From: Agromyces albus
GTDB taxonomy: Bacteria > Actinomycetota > Actinomycetes > Actinomycetales > Microbacteriaceae
NCBI RefSeq assembly: GCF_030815405.1
Contig: NZ_JAUSWX010000001.1
Span: 1,054,001 to 1,118,000 of the forward strand
DNA length: 64,000 bases
Direction of reading: 5' to 3'
Shown here: positions 51,571-59,831 of the stretch, piece after piece
Numbering within the stretch: position 1 is the first letter of the stretch
How the letters are laid out: each line of letters begins with the position of its first letter
Position numbers and translations under genes: made by a program
Notes under the pieces: generated by a model
Seen by the model: the letters and a program-made list of their open reading frames with translations, nothing else
Database searches by the model: none
Told to the model about the DNA's origin: nothing

Positions 51571-52569
51571 TCACGGTCGGCTGTTGCGCTCGAGCTGTTC
51601 CCGCTCGCGTCGCGCGATCTTCTCCCGTTCGTGCTTCTCGCGCTCGAGCGCGTGCTTGACGGCCTCGCGTTCGCGCTTCTGCGCCTCGCGCAGGGCCTTC
51701 TCCGCCTCGCGGCGAGCCTTCGCGGCCTCGCGCACGGCCTTGTCGCGGGGGAGGAGCAGCGCCGGCTCGGGCTCGGGCCCCCTCGCCGTCGTGGGCGCTC
51801 CCGATTCGAGTCGGCCGACGTGGTACTCGATGCCGTCGAGGATGCGCTCGAGGCCGAACGAGAAGTCCGCGTCGGCCTCGTCGTCGGCCGCTTCGGGGCC
51901 CCCGGTGTATCCGCCCGTGGTCATCAACGGACTCAGGTAGGGGAATCGCTCGGGGGTCACGAGCTCGATGAGCGCCTCGAGGAAGTTCTCGCCCGTGACG
52001 TCACCGGCGTCGCGCGCGGCGGCCGCGGCGGCGACGAGGTCGCGTTCCTGCGCGCTCGTGGCACGTGCGTAGCTCGTGACGAGCAGGAGCGCCGACATCT
52101 TCTCGCCGTCGCTCAGGGGGAGAGACCGCACCTCACGCAGGAACCAGTCGACGAGCATGAGGTTCTTCGGCGTGATCGGGGCCCCTGAGATCGGGATGTC
52201 GACGATCCAAGGGTGCGTGCGGTACGCATCCCGGATCGCGAGCACCCACGCCGTCACCCCCTCGCGCCACGTGCGCTCGAGCGCGTCGTCGGGCACCGAC
52301 ACGTCGATCGCGCCCTCCTGCATGAGCAGGATCAGGTCGTCCTTGCTCGTCACGTAGCGGTAGAGCGACATCGTCGTGAAGCCGAGGGAGGCGGCGACCC
52401 GGCTCATCGACACCGCCGAGAGCCCCTCGGCGTCGGCGATCTCGATCGCCGCGTCGACGATGCGTTCGATGGAGAGCTCGCGTTTCGGGCCGCGTTGCGG
52501 ATGCGTCGCGACGCCCCACGCGAGCGCGACACCGCGGGGGAGCTCGGGGTCGGGTCGCACTCGGCTCAC
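51571..52569 (-). CDS. TetR-family repressor with a charged C-terminal helix
   Basis: A 332-residue regulator. The N-terminal helix-turn-helix (about 35-80; ELSIERIVDAAIEIADAEGL, FTTMSLYRYVTSKDDLI) is followed by a TetR_C ligand domain of the actinobacterial exporter-linked type (to about 255). The last 65 residues are an almost pure Arg/Lys/Glu/Ala helix (KARREAEKALREAQKRERE), likely a coiled coil, unusual for TetR proteins. GTG 52569 has GGGAG at a good distance. It is divergent from the ABC exporter, with a shared operator, and is probably its drug-responsive repressor. Confidence 0.87.
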   Translation of the reverse strand: MSRVRPDPELPRGVALAWGVATHPQRGPKRELSIERIVDAAIEIADAEGLSAVSMSRVAASLGFTTMSLYRYVTSKDDLILLMQEGAIDVSVPDDALERTWREGVTAWVLAIRDAYRTHPWIVDIPISGAPITPKNLMLVDWFLREVRSLPLSDGEKMSALLLVTSYARATSAQERDLVAAAAAARDAGDVTGENFLEALIELVTPERFPYLSPLMTTGGYTGGPEAADDEADADFSFGLERILDGIEYHVGRLESGAPTTARGPEPEPALLLPRDKAVREAAKARREAEKALREAQKREREAVKHALEREKHEREKIARREREQLERNSRP

Positions 52570-52594
52570 ATCGGCTCCCGTTCTCGATTTCCTG

Positions 52595-52631
52595 TTGACC
52601 CACAGTCTAGAACTGTGTATTAGTTAAACAA
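52595..52631. promoter_or_regulatory. Overlapping divergent promoters with TetR operator
   Basis: Plus strand: -35 TTGACC (52595-52600), 17-base spacer, -10 TATTAG (52618-52623). The spacer (52601-52617) is exactly CACAGTCTAGAACTGTG, a 6-bp inverted repeat with 5 central bases. Minus strand: -35 TTGTTT (52631-52626), 16-base spacer, -10 TAGACT (52609-52604) inside the same repeat. One bound dimer would shut both the exporter and the regulator. Confidence 0.7.
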
Positions 52632-52692
52632 CAGTGCACCACATAAACAGTTTGCGACATACGCAGACGATTCACCTCGAAAGGACCGGGAC

Positions 52693-53625
52693 ATGACTCT
52701 CGCCATCGACGTGCGAGGCCTCCGCAAGCGATTCGGACGCACCGACGTGCTTGCAGGCCTCGACCTCGCCGTGCCGACCGGCACCGTCTTCGCCCTGCTC
52801 GGGCCGAACGGCGCGGGCAAGACGACGACCATCAACATCCTCACAACTCTCGTCCAAGCCGACGCGGGCACTGTCCGCGTGGCAGGTTTCGACGTCTCCG
52901 CCGAACCCGGGGAGGTCAAGCGGCGCATCAGCCTCACGGGTCAGTCGGCCGCCGTCGACGAGGTGCTGAACGGCACGGAGAATCTCGTGATGATGGGCCG
53001 CCTCTCCGGCCTCGGCCGAACGGAGGCGCGCTCGCGGGCGGCCGAACTGCTCGAACGATTCGGGCTCACGGATGCCGCAACCCGCCGCGTGGGCACGTAC
53101 TCCGGCGGCATGCGCCGCCGACTCGACCTCGCGCTCAGCCTGATCCTCGCCCTGCCGGTCGTGTTCCTCGACGAGCCGACCACGGGGCTCGACACCCGCA
53201 GCCGCCAGGAGCTCTGGGGCGTCATCCGCTCGCTTGCCGAAGCCGGCACGACGGTCTTCCTCACGACGCAGTACCTCGAGGAGGCCGATCGGCTCGCTGA
53301 CCGGATCGCCGTGCTCGACCACGGCCGCATCGCTGCCGAGGGCACCGCCGACGAGCTCAAGGCGCGGATCGGCGGCGACGTCGTCGAGCTCCGTGACATC
53401 GACGGGGAACTCCTCGTCGAGCTGCCCACCGACGGCACCGTGCACGGGCTGCGCGCAGCGATCGACGAGCTCGATCGGCGCGCGGCATCCGGCGCACCGG
53501 GCGTCAGTGTCGCGATCCGCCGCCCGAGCCTCGACGACGTGTTCCTCGCGATCACGGCGGGCGGATCGCCTGCCGATCCAGCCGCCCACGGGCTCGCCCG
53601 CCCCGAACTCATCGAATCGAAGTGA
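52693..53625 (+). CDS. ABC exporter, ATP-binding protein (DrrA-like)
   Basis: A 310-residue ATPase of the daunorubicin-resistance (DrrA) family. It has Walker A GPNGAGKTT, a Q loop LTGQSAAVDE, the family-modified signature YSGGMRRRLDLA, and Walker B VVFLDEPTTGLD. A C-terminal extension of about 85 residues (VVELRDIDGELLVEL, SLDDVFLAITAG) follows the ATPase core, as usual in this group. ATG with AAAGGA upstream. Forms an exporter with the permease encoded next, under the divergent TetR repressor. Confidence 0.93.
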   Translation: MTLAIDVRGLRKRFGRTDVLAGLDLAVPTGTVFALLGPNGAGKTTTINILTTLVQADAGTVRVAGFDVSAEPGEVKRRISLTGQSAAVDEVLNGTENLVMMGRLSGLGRTEARSRAAELLERFGLTDAATRRVGTYSGGMRRRLDLALSLILALPVVFLDEPTTGLDTRSRQELWGVIRSLAEAGTTVFLTTQYLEEADRLADRIAVLDHGRIAAEGTADELKARIGGDVVELRDIDGELLVELPTDGTVHGLRAAIDELDRRAASGAPGVSVAIRRPSLDDVFLAITAGGSPADPAAHGLARPELIESK

Positions 53626-54419
53626 CGACCATGACCACGCTCACGCAGACCCGCCCCCGCCTCAGCCCCTTCACCGCCGAGGCGACCTTCATCAACCGCA
53701 GCCTCATCCACTCGGTGCGCGACGTCGAGGCGCTCCTCATGGCCGTCGTGCTGCCGGTCATGCTCATGCTGATGTTCACGTTCATCTTCGGCAACGCGAT
53801 CGACCCGTCGGGAGGCTACGTCGACTACGTCGTGCCCGGCATCATCCTGCTCTGCGCCGGATTCGGGGCGTCCTCGACGGCGATCGCGGTCTCGCGCGAC
53901 ATGACGACGGGCATCATCGACCGCTTCCGCACGATGCCGCTGCGCAGCGGAGCCGTGCTCACCGGACACGTCGTCGCGAGCCTCGCACGCAACCTCCTCG
54001 CGACGGGCGTCGTGATCGCGGTCGCGCTGCTCGTCGGATTCCGTCCGGTGGCCTCGCCGCTCGAGTGGCTCGGCGTGGTCGCCATCGTGGGGCTCTACAT
54101 CCTCGCGATCACCTACCTGTTCGCGGCCATCGGCATCGCCGCCTCGACGCCCGACGCGGCGAGCGGCTACGGGTTCATCCTGTTGTTCCTGCCGTACATC
54201 TCGAGCGCGTTCGTGCCGGTCGACACGATGCCCGAGTGGTTGCAGTGGGTGGCTGACAACCAGCCGATCACGCCCGTGATCGAGACCATCCGCGGGCTCC
54301 TCATGCACACGCCCCTCGGCGACTCGGCGTGGCTGGCCGTCGTCTGGTGCGTCGGCATCACCACCGTGTCGGTCGTGTGGGGCGCGTGGTTGTTCCGTCG
54401 CAAGGCCGGGCGCCGCTGA
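53622..54419 (+). CDS. ABC exporter, permease (DrrB-like, ABC-2 type)
   Basis: A 265-residue ABC-2 permease with six membrane helices. A cytoplasmic N-terminus precedes VVLPVMLMLMFTFIFG, the conserved YVVPGIILLCAGFG, and the loop DRFRTMPLRSGAVLTGH typical of the DrrB/NodJ group. GTG 53622 overlaps the ATPase stop; ATG 53631 is the alternative. Likely exports a hydrophobic drug or lipid. Confidence 0.9.
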   Translation: MTTMTTLTQTRPRLSPFTAEATFINRSLIHSVRDVEALLMAVVLPVMLMLMFTFIFGNAIDPSGGYVDYVVPGIILLCAGFGASSTAIAVSRDMTTGIIDRFRTMPLRSGAVLTGHVVASLARNLLATGVVIAVALLVGFRPVASPLEWLGVVAIVGLYILAITYLFAAIGIAASTPDAASGYGFILLFLPYISSAFVPVDTMPEWLQWVADNQPITPVIETIRGLLMHTPLGDSAWLAVVWCVGITTVSVVWGAWLFRRKAGRR

Positions 54420-54436
54420 CGACGGGATGAGACCGG

Positions 54437-54470
54437 CGGATGCCGCGGCGCGCATGTGTCGCGGCATCCG
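54437..54470 (+). terminator. Hairpin after the ABC exporter operon
   Basis: A perfect 11-bp stem CGGATGCCGCG / CGCGGCATCCG (54437-54447 with 54460-54470) has a 12-base loop and lies 18 bases after the permease stop. Confidence 0.75.
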
Positions 54471-54510
54471 TCGCGCTTTCAGCTGCCATCGGCCTCATCG
54501 GGCGCTGGTC

Positions 54511-54516
54511 TAGAAT
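54511..54516 (+). promoter_or_regulatory. Candidate -10 box (tsaC)
   Basis: TAGAAT, 9 bases before ATG 54526. The message would have at most a very short leader. Confidence 0.4.
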
Positions 54517-54525
54517 CGAGCGGTC

Positions 54526-55305
54526 ATGACTGCCACCTACGACTGTTCGGTCGATTCCCAGCTGCTCGCCGGAATGCGACTCGCGCGCGGCGCCATCGCG
54601 AGGGGCGAGCTCGTCGTGATACCGACCGACACCGTCTACGGCGTCGCCGCCGATGCCTTCAACGCCGAAGCGGTCGCGAGGCTCCTCGACGCGAAGGGCC
54701 GCGACCGCACCTCGCCGCCGCCTGTGCTGATCCCCGGGATCCCCACGCTCGACGCGCTCGCGAGCGAGGTGCCCGGCCCGGTGCGCGAACTGGTGGCCGA
54801 GTTCTGGCCCGGCGGTCTCACGGTGATCCTGCACGCGCAGCCGTCCCTGCAGTGGGACCTCGGCGAGACGCGCGGCACCGTGGCGCTGCGCATGCCGGCG
54901 AACCCGATCGCCCTCGAGCTCCTTTCCGAGACTGGACCGCTCGCCGTGTCGTCCGCCAACCTGTCGGGCATGCCGTCGGCCACGACGGCAGCGGCCGCCG
55001 CCGAAATGCTCGGCGATTCGGTCACCGTCTACCTCGACGGGGGAGCGGCGGGCGAGGCCTATGCGCCGATCGGCGAACGGCCGGGCGACACCTCGTCGAC
55101 CATCATCGACGCGACCGGCCTCGCGGAAGACGGCGGAACCCTCCGCATCGTGCGCGCCGGCGTGATCTCACGTGAGCAGATCGCCGCGGTCGTCGGCGAG
55201 GAGCTGCTCGCCCCCGCCCCCGGCGGGCCGCGTGCCGATGACGCGGCATCCGAATCGCCCACTCCTGCCCCCGGCGACGACGGAGCGGATGCCGCCATCT
55301 CATGA
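54526..55305 (+). CDS. tsaC: L-threonylcarbamoyladenylate synthase (YrdC/Sua5 family)
   Basis: A 259-residue enzyme making threonylcarbamoyl-AMP for the t6A37 modification of tRNAs. The YrdC core has VVIPTDTVYGVAADAF, the KGRDRTSPPPVLI ATP-binding stretch, LRMPANPIALELL and AVSSANLSGMP. The last 50 residues are a Pro/Ala-rich tail and not a full Sua5 domain. The stop overlaps the wecA ATG by 4 bases, as in the conserved prfA-prmC-tsaC-wecA-atp order. Confidence 0.92.
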   Translation: MTATYDCSVDSQLLAGMRLARGAIARGELVVIPTDTVYGVAADAFNAEAVARLLDAKGRDRTSPPPVLIPGIPTLDALASEVPGPVRELVAEFWPGGLTVILHAQPSLQWDLGETRGTVALRMPANPIALELLSETGPLAVSSANLSGMPSATTAAAAAEMLGDSVTVYLDGGAAGEAYAPIGERPGDTSSTIIDATGLAEDGGTLRIVRAGVISREQIAAVVGEELLAPAPGGPRADDAASESPTPAPGDDGADAAIS

Positions 55306-56516
55306 CCCTCTACCTCGCGCTCGCCCTCGTGGCCGCGCTCGTGACCTTCGGCGGGTCGATCCTCGTCTGGAAGCTCAGCCTCAAGTACCGGCTGTACCCG
55401 AAGATCCGCGACCGAGACGTGCACACGCGCCCGACGCCGCGACTCGGCGGCATCGCGATGTTCGTCGGCATCGTGATCGCGATCGCTGCGGCCGCGTTCA
55501 TGTCGACGCTCGGCTCCTCGCGCTTCTCGATCCTCTCGATCGTCTTCCAGAATCCGGGCCAGATGCTCGCGATCCTGGGTGCCGCGCTGCTCATCGTGCT
55601 CATCGGCGTCGCCGACGACATCTGGGACCTCGACTGGACCACCAAGCTCGCCGGCCAGTTCATCGCCGCGGGCCTCATCGCGTGGCAGGGCGTGACGATC
55701 GTGTCGCTCCCGATCGGCGGCATCACGGTGGGATCGTCGTGGATGAGCGCGGCGATCACGGTGTTCGCGATCGTGCTCGTCATGAACGCCATCAACTTCA
55801 TCGACGGGCTCGACGGGCTCGTCGCCGGCGTCGCGCTCATCGCGAGCGGCACCTTCTTCCTCTACACGTACCTCCTCGTGCAGAAGACGTCGCCGCAGAA
55901 CTACTTCAACATCGCGTCACTGCTCGCGGTCGTGCTCGTCGGGGCCTGCATCGGGTTCCTGCCGCTCAACTGGCACCCCGCGAAGCTCTTCATGGGCGAT
56001 GCAGGGGCCCTCCTCATCGGCCTCCTGATGGCCACTTCTGCGATCGCCGTCACGGGCCAGATCGACCCGTTCTCGATCGGCGGCGGCGAGCTCTTCCCGG
56101 CGTTCATCCCGATCATCCTGCCGTTCGCGGTGCTGCTCATCCCGCTCCTCGACTTCGGGCTCGCGGTGATCCGGCGCCTCAGGGCCGGCAAGTCGCCGTT
56201 CGCTGCGGATCGCAAGCACTTGCACCACCGCCTCCTCGACATGGGCCACTCGCACCTGCACGCGGTGCTCATCTTCTACGCCTGGACGGCGGTCGCATCG
56301 ATCGGATGCCTCCTGAGCTTCGTCTTCCCGGTTTACTACCGCATCTCGTCGATCTGGGCGTTCCTCCTCCTCGGCATCGGATTCATCGTCTGCGCTGCGT
56401 TCACGCTCGCGCCGCTCGGCCGTCGCAAGCGCCTTACCGTCGCCGCCGAGGCGGATGGGCCCGAGGGGCCGGCCGCGGCGCTCGACGAGCTCGAGGGCGC
56501 CGCCGCCGGCGCCTGA
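55302..56516 (+). CDS. wecA: Polyprenyl-phosphate GlcNAc-1-phosphate transferase (MraY/WecA family)
   Basis: A 404-residue membrane enzyme that puts GlcNAc-1-P on decaprenyl/undecaprenyl phosphate, starting arabinogalactan-like or teichoic glycan synthesis. It has about 11 helices, the Mg motifs VADDIWDLDW and NFIDGLDGL, LFMGDAGALLIG, and the cytoplasmic HHRLLDMGHSHLHAV. The frame ends soon after DELEGAAAGA. Dropping one G of 56495-56497 instead gives a 449-residue protein with tail repeats DELEAPPPAP, DELEAPPTTP, DALETPATTP, ending at 56652. This points to a single-base insertion near the 3' end. Confidence 0.9.
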   Translation: MTLYLALALVAALVTFGGSILVWKLSLKYRLYPKIRDRDVHTRPTPRLGGIAMFVGIVIAIAAAAFMSTLGSSRFSILSIVFQNPGQMLAILGAALLIVLIGVADDIWDLDWTTKLAGQFIAAGLIAWQGVTIVSLPIGGITVGSSWMSAAITVFAIVLVMNAINFIDGLDGLVAGVALIASGTFFLYTYLLVQKTSPQNYFNIASLLAVVLVGACIGFLPLNWHPAKLFMGDAGALLIGLLMATSAIAVTGQIDPFSIGGGELFPAFIPIILPFAVLLIPLLDFGLAVIRRLRAGKSPFAADRKHLHHRLLDMGHSHLHAVLIFYAWTAVASIGCLLSFVFPVYYRISSIWAFLLLGIGFIVCAAFTLAPLGRRKRLTVAAEADGPEGPAAALDELEGAAAGA

Positions 56517-56632
56517 CGAGCTCGAGGCGCCGCCGACGACGCCCGATGCGCTCGAGACGCCGGCCACCACGCCCGACGCACCTGTCACGCACATCCAGCC
56601 GGCGGCATCCGGCAATCCCGAACTGGAGCATG

Positions 56633-57112
56633 ATGACCGACCCGCGTCCTGAACCCGCCGACCGCACGCCCACCTCGAACCCGGTGCTCCGCAAGGCACT
56701 CACATGGGGCGGCGTGCTCGCCGGCGTCATCGCGATCGTGAGCGCCTCACTCGGGTTCGTCGTCGACGGCACATCGGGCCTCGTGAGCGGCCTCATCGGC
56801 ACGCTCATGGCGGTGGTCTTCATGGGCATCACCGCCGCGAGCATCCTCGTCGCCAACCGGTTCGCCGGCAGCGACCTGTTCGTCGGCGCGTTCTTCGGCA
56901 TCGTGCTGGGCGGCTGGCTCCTGAAGTTCATCGCCTTCATCGTGCTCGTCGTGCTGTTGCGCGACGCCGCGTGGCTGAATCCCACGGTGCTGTTCCTCAG
57001 CCTCGTCGCGGGGGTCATCGCTTCGCTCGTCGTCGACGTGCTGGTGGTCGCGAAGTCGCGCATGCCGTATGCGAGCGACGTGCAGCTGCCGAAGCCTCCT
57101 GCCGACGACTGA
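56633..57112 (+). CDS. AtpI-like small membrane protein
   Basis: A 159-residue protein with four predicted membrane helices, lying between wecA and atpB as the AtpI/Rv1303-like gene does in other actinobacteria. Segments include TWGGVLAGVIAIVSASLGFVV, LVSGLIGTLMAVVFMGITAA and FFGIVLGGWLLKFIAFIVLVV. AtpI-type proteins help assemble the c-ring or carry Mg, but this member is diverged and assigned mainly by position. ATG 56633 with GGAG 4 bases upstream; ATG 56630 is also possible. If the wecA frameshift is an error, its start overlaps wecA. Confidence 0.72.
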   Translation: MTDPRPEPADRTPTSNPVLRKALTWGGVLAGVIAIVSASLGFVVDGTSGLVSGLIGTLMAVVFMGITAASILVANRFAGSDLFVGAFFGIVLGGWLLKFIAFIVLVVLLRDAAWLNPTVLFLSLVAGVIASLVVDVLVVAKSRMPYASDVQLPKPPADD

Positions 57113-57151
57113 GCGGCCTCGGGCGATTCGTCCGCCGCGCGAAGTATTGCT

Positions 57152-57157
57152 AGAGTA
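57152..57157 (+). promoter_or_regulatory. Candidate -10 box of the ATP synthase operon
   Basis: TAGAGT about 40 bases after the AtpI-like gene, giving a leader of 100-130 bases before atpB. A -35 is not clear. Confidence 0.35.
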
Positions 57158-57296
57158 TTGACGATCCCCCACGGTTTCTGCGCGGCTTCGGCCTGTGCGG
57201 AATTCCGTTCCGATGTTCGTCGTCGCGAGAGCCGAGCTCCACGCCCCGAAACAGGAGATAGCGCTGCTAGCTAACGCCCTGAACCTTCTGGTTCCG

Positions 57297-58076
57297 ATGT
57301 CTACCGATGATGGTGAGTTTCACGGGCCGTCGATTCTCGAGTTCTTCCCCGGCGCGCTGCTCTTCGAGGGCACCGGCTTCGAGATCAACCGCATCATCCT
57401 CGTCCGCTTCGTCGCCGTCGCTGCGCTCATTCTCGTGTTCTGGCTCGGCACCCGCCGCATGCAGGTCGTTCCCGGCCGGTTCCAGAGCCTCGTCGAGATG
57501 GGGCTCGACCTCGTTCGCGTGAACATCGCCGACGACCTCCTCGGCAAGAAAGACGGCAAGCGGTTCCTGCCGCTGCTCACCACGATCTTCTTCATGGTGC
57601 TGTTCATGAACCTCACGGGTGTCATCCCGTTCCTGAACATCGCCGGCACGTCGGTCATCGGCGTGCCGCTGGTGCTCGCGATCGTCGCCTACGTCTCGTT
57701 CATCTACGCGGGCATCAGGAAGAACCCCAAGAACTTCTTCAAGAACTCGCTCTTCCCCTCGGGCGTGCCGTGGCCGGTCTACATCATCGTCACGCCGATC
57801 GAGTTCATCTCGACCTTCATCATCCGGCCGATCACGCTCACCCTGCGACTCATGATGAACATGATCGTCGGGCACCTGCTGCTCGTGCTCTTCTTCGCGG
57901 CGACGCAGTTCTTCTTCTTCACGGCAGGCGGCGGCTGGGCTGCGCTCGGTGTCGGGAGCCTGGCCTTCGGGTTCGTCTTCACGCTCTTCGAGATCCTCGT
58001 CGCCGTACTGCAGGCCTACGTCTTCGCCCTCCTCACCGCGGTCTACATCCAGCTCGCGGTCGCAGAAGAGCACTGA
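57297..58076 (+). CDS. atpB: F0F1 ATP synthase subunit A
   Basis: Subunit a of the proton channel, 259 residues from ATG 57297. It has five or six helices with the essential Arg in IRPITLTLRLMMNMIVGHLLL and the conserved C-terminal FEILVAVLQAYVFALLTAVYI. ATG 57297 has no ribosome site. AGGAGA (57253-57258) stands 5 bases before an in-frame CTG (57264), which would give 270 residues, like other a-subunits; further upstream the codons are atypical and look non-coding. The true start is therefore uncertain. Confidence 0.93.
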   Translation: MSTDDGEFHGPSILEFFPGALLFEGTGFEINRIILVRFVAVAALILVFWLGTRRMQVVPGRFQSLVEMGLDLVRVNIADDLLGKKDGKRFLPLLTTIFFMVLFMNLTGVIPFLNIAGTSVIGVPLVLAIVAYVSFIYAGIRKNPKNFFKNSLFPSGVPWPVYIIVTPIEFISTFIIRPITLTLRLMMNMIVGHLLLVLFFAATQFFFFTAGGGWAALGVGSLAFGFVFTLFEILVAVLQAYVFALLTAVYIQLAVAEEH

Positions 58077-58358
<282 letters not shown>

Positions 58359-58389
58359 TCCGCATTCCGCAGCGATTTAGGAGGCCACC

Positions 58390-58959
58390 GTGCTTCACGC
58401 AGTACTCAGGGCTGCAGAGGAGGGCCACGAGGCGACCCCCAACCCGGTACTTCCCGAGGTCTACGACATCCTCTGGTCGGCGGTCTGCTTCGTCATCATC
58501 CTCGCCTTCTTCTGGAAGTACGTGCTGCCGCGCGTGCAGAAGCTGCTCGATGAGCGCGGCGAGGCGATCGAAGGCAATATCGCGAAAGCCGACGAGGCGC
58601 AGCGCAAGGCCGAGGCGGCGCTCGAGCAGTACACCGCCCAGCTCGCCGACGCGCGCATCGAGGCGGGCCGCATCCGCGAGTCCGCCCGCGACGACAGCAA
58701 GACGATCGTCGCCGAGGCGCGCGAGCAGGCTCTCAGCGAAGCCGCACGCATCGCCGCGAGCGCACAGGCGCAGATCGAGGCGGAGCGCCAGGCGGCGCTC
58801 GTATCGCTTCGCTCCGATGTCGGCACCCTCGCGATCGACCTCGCGTCGGGCGTCATCGGTGAGAGCCTCGCCGACGACGCGAAGGCGCAGAGCGTCGTCG
58901 ACCGTTTCCTCGCCGAACTCGAGGCGTCCGAGCAGGCCGCCGCCGGGGGGAAGAGCTAG
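58390..58959 (+). CDS. atpF: F0F1 ATP synthase subunit B
   Basis: A 189-residue peripheral stalk subunit. One membrane helix near residue 28 (YDILWSAVCFVIILAFFWKYVLP) is followed by a long charged coiled coil. GTG 58390 with TTAGGAGG upstream. Confidence 0.95.
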   Translation: MLHAVLRAAEEGHEATPNPVLPEVYDILWSAVCFVIILAFFWKYVLPRVQKLLDERGEAIEGNIAKADEAQRKAEAALEQYTAQLADARIEAGRIRESARDDSKTIVAEAREQALSEAARIAASAQAQIEAERQAALVSLRSDVGTLAIDLASGVIGESLADDAKAQSVVDRFLAELEASEQAAAGGKS

Positions 58960-58962
58960 CCC

Positions 58963-59757
58963 ATGGGTAGCGCTACCAGAGGTGCTCTGGCCGATTCGCG
59001 AGCCGCGCTCGCCGAACTCGGCCGGGCCGACCTGTCGGTCGCCGAAGACCTGCTCTCCGCGGGGCGAGTCATCGGCTCGTCGTCGCAATTGCGCTCGGCG
59101 CTCACCGACATCGAAGCGGATGCCGCTCAGCGGCGCGCGCTCGTCGAGGCGGTCTTCGGTTCCCGCCTCTCCGCCGGCGCCGTCTCGCTCCTGCTGAGCG
59201 CCGCGGCTCGCCCGTGGTCGTCAGGTGATGACTTCCTGGCCGGCATCGAAGAGATCGGCATCCGCGTCGCCGCGGATTCCGCGCCAGACGACGTCGACCT
59301 CGCGGCCGAGCTCTTCACGTTCGAACGCGCGGTCACTTCCGACGACGAGCTCGAGCTCGCACTCGGCAGCAAGCTGAGCCCGCGCGACGAGAAGACGAAG
59401 ATCGTCGACCGGTTGCTCGCCGGCAAGGCGACCCCGCAGACCGTCGTGATCGTGCGCCACCTCGTGCAGCAGCCCCGCGGCCGACGCATCGGCGAACTGC
59501 TGCGGCACGCGGCATCCATCGTCGCCGACCAGCGCGGATTCGACATCGCGACCGTCACGACCGCCGTACCGCTCACGCCCGCGCAGCTCTCGCGACTCGA
59601 GCAGGGCCTCACGGCCCGCGCCGGCCGTCGGGTGCGGTTCGACACCATCGTCGACCCGGCCGTGGTCGGCGGGGTTCGCGTGCAGATCGGCGACGACGTC
59701 ATCGACGGCAGCGTCGCCGCACGCCTCAGCTCGCTGAGGCAGAAACTTGCCGGCTGA
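58963..59757 (+). CDS. atpH: F0F1 ATP synthase subunit delta
   Basis: A 264-residue stator subunit linking b to the alpha/beta hexamer. It is the long actinobacterial form, with the OSCP/delta end VRFDTIVDPAVVGGVRVQIGD and DGSVAARLSSLRQKL. ATG 3 bases after atpF, so the pair is coupled. Confidence 0.93.
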   Translation: MGSATRGALADSRAALAELGRADLSVAEDLLSAGRVIGSSSQLRSALTDIEADAAQRRALVEAVFGSRLSAGAVSLLLSAAARPWSSGDDFLAGIEEIGIRVAADSAPDDVDLAAELFTFERAVTSDDELELALGSKLSPRDEKTKIVDRLLAGKATPQTVVIVRHLVQQPRGRRIGELLRHAASIVADQRGFDIATVTTAVPLTPAQLSRLEQGLTARAGRRVRFDTIVDPAVVGGVRVQIGDDVIDGSVAARLSSLRQKLAG

Positions 59758-59831
59758 CGCCGGAGAAACGACCGGCGTCCGCGCCGTGACAGACCAGTAG
59801 CTGTACAACCGGTACAGAAAAGGGAAAGACA

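Noticed and set aside
56455..56652. Independent small gene between wecA and the AtpI-like gene
   Set aside because: Its repeats continue those of the WecA C-terminus, so it is better explained as the frameshifted WecA tail.
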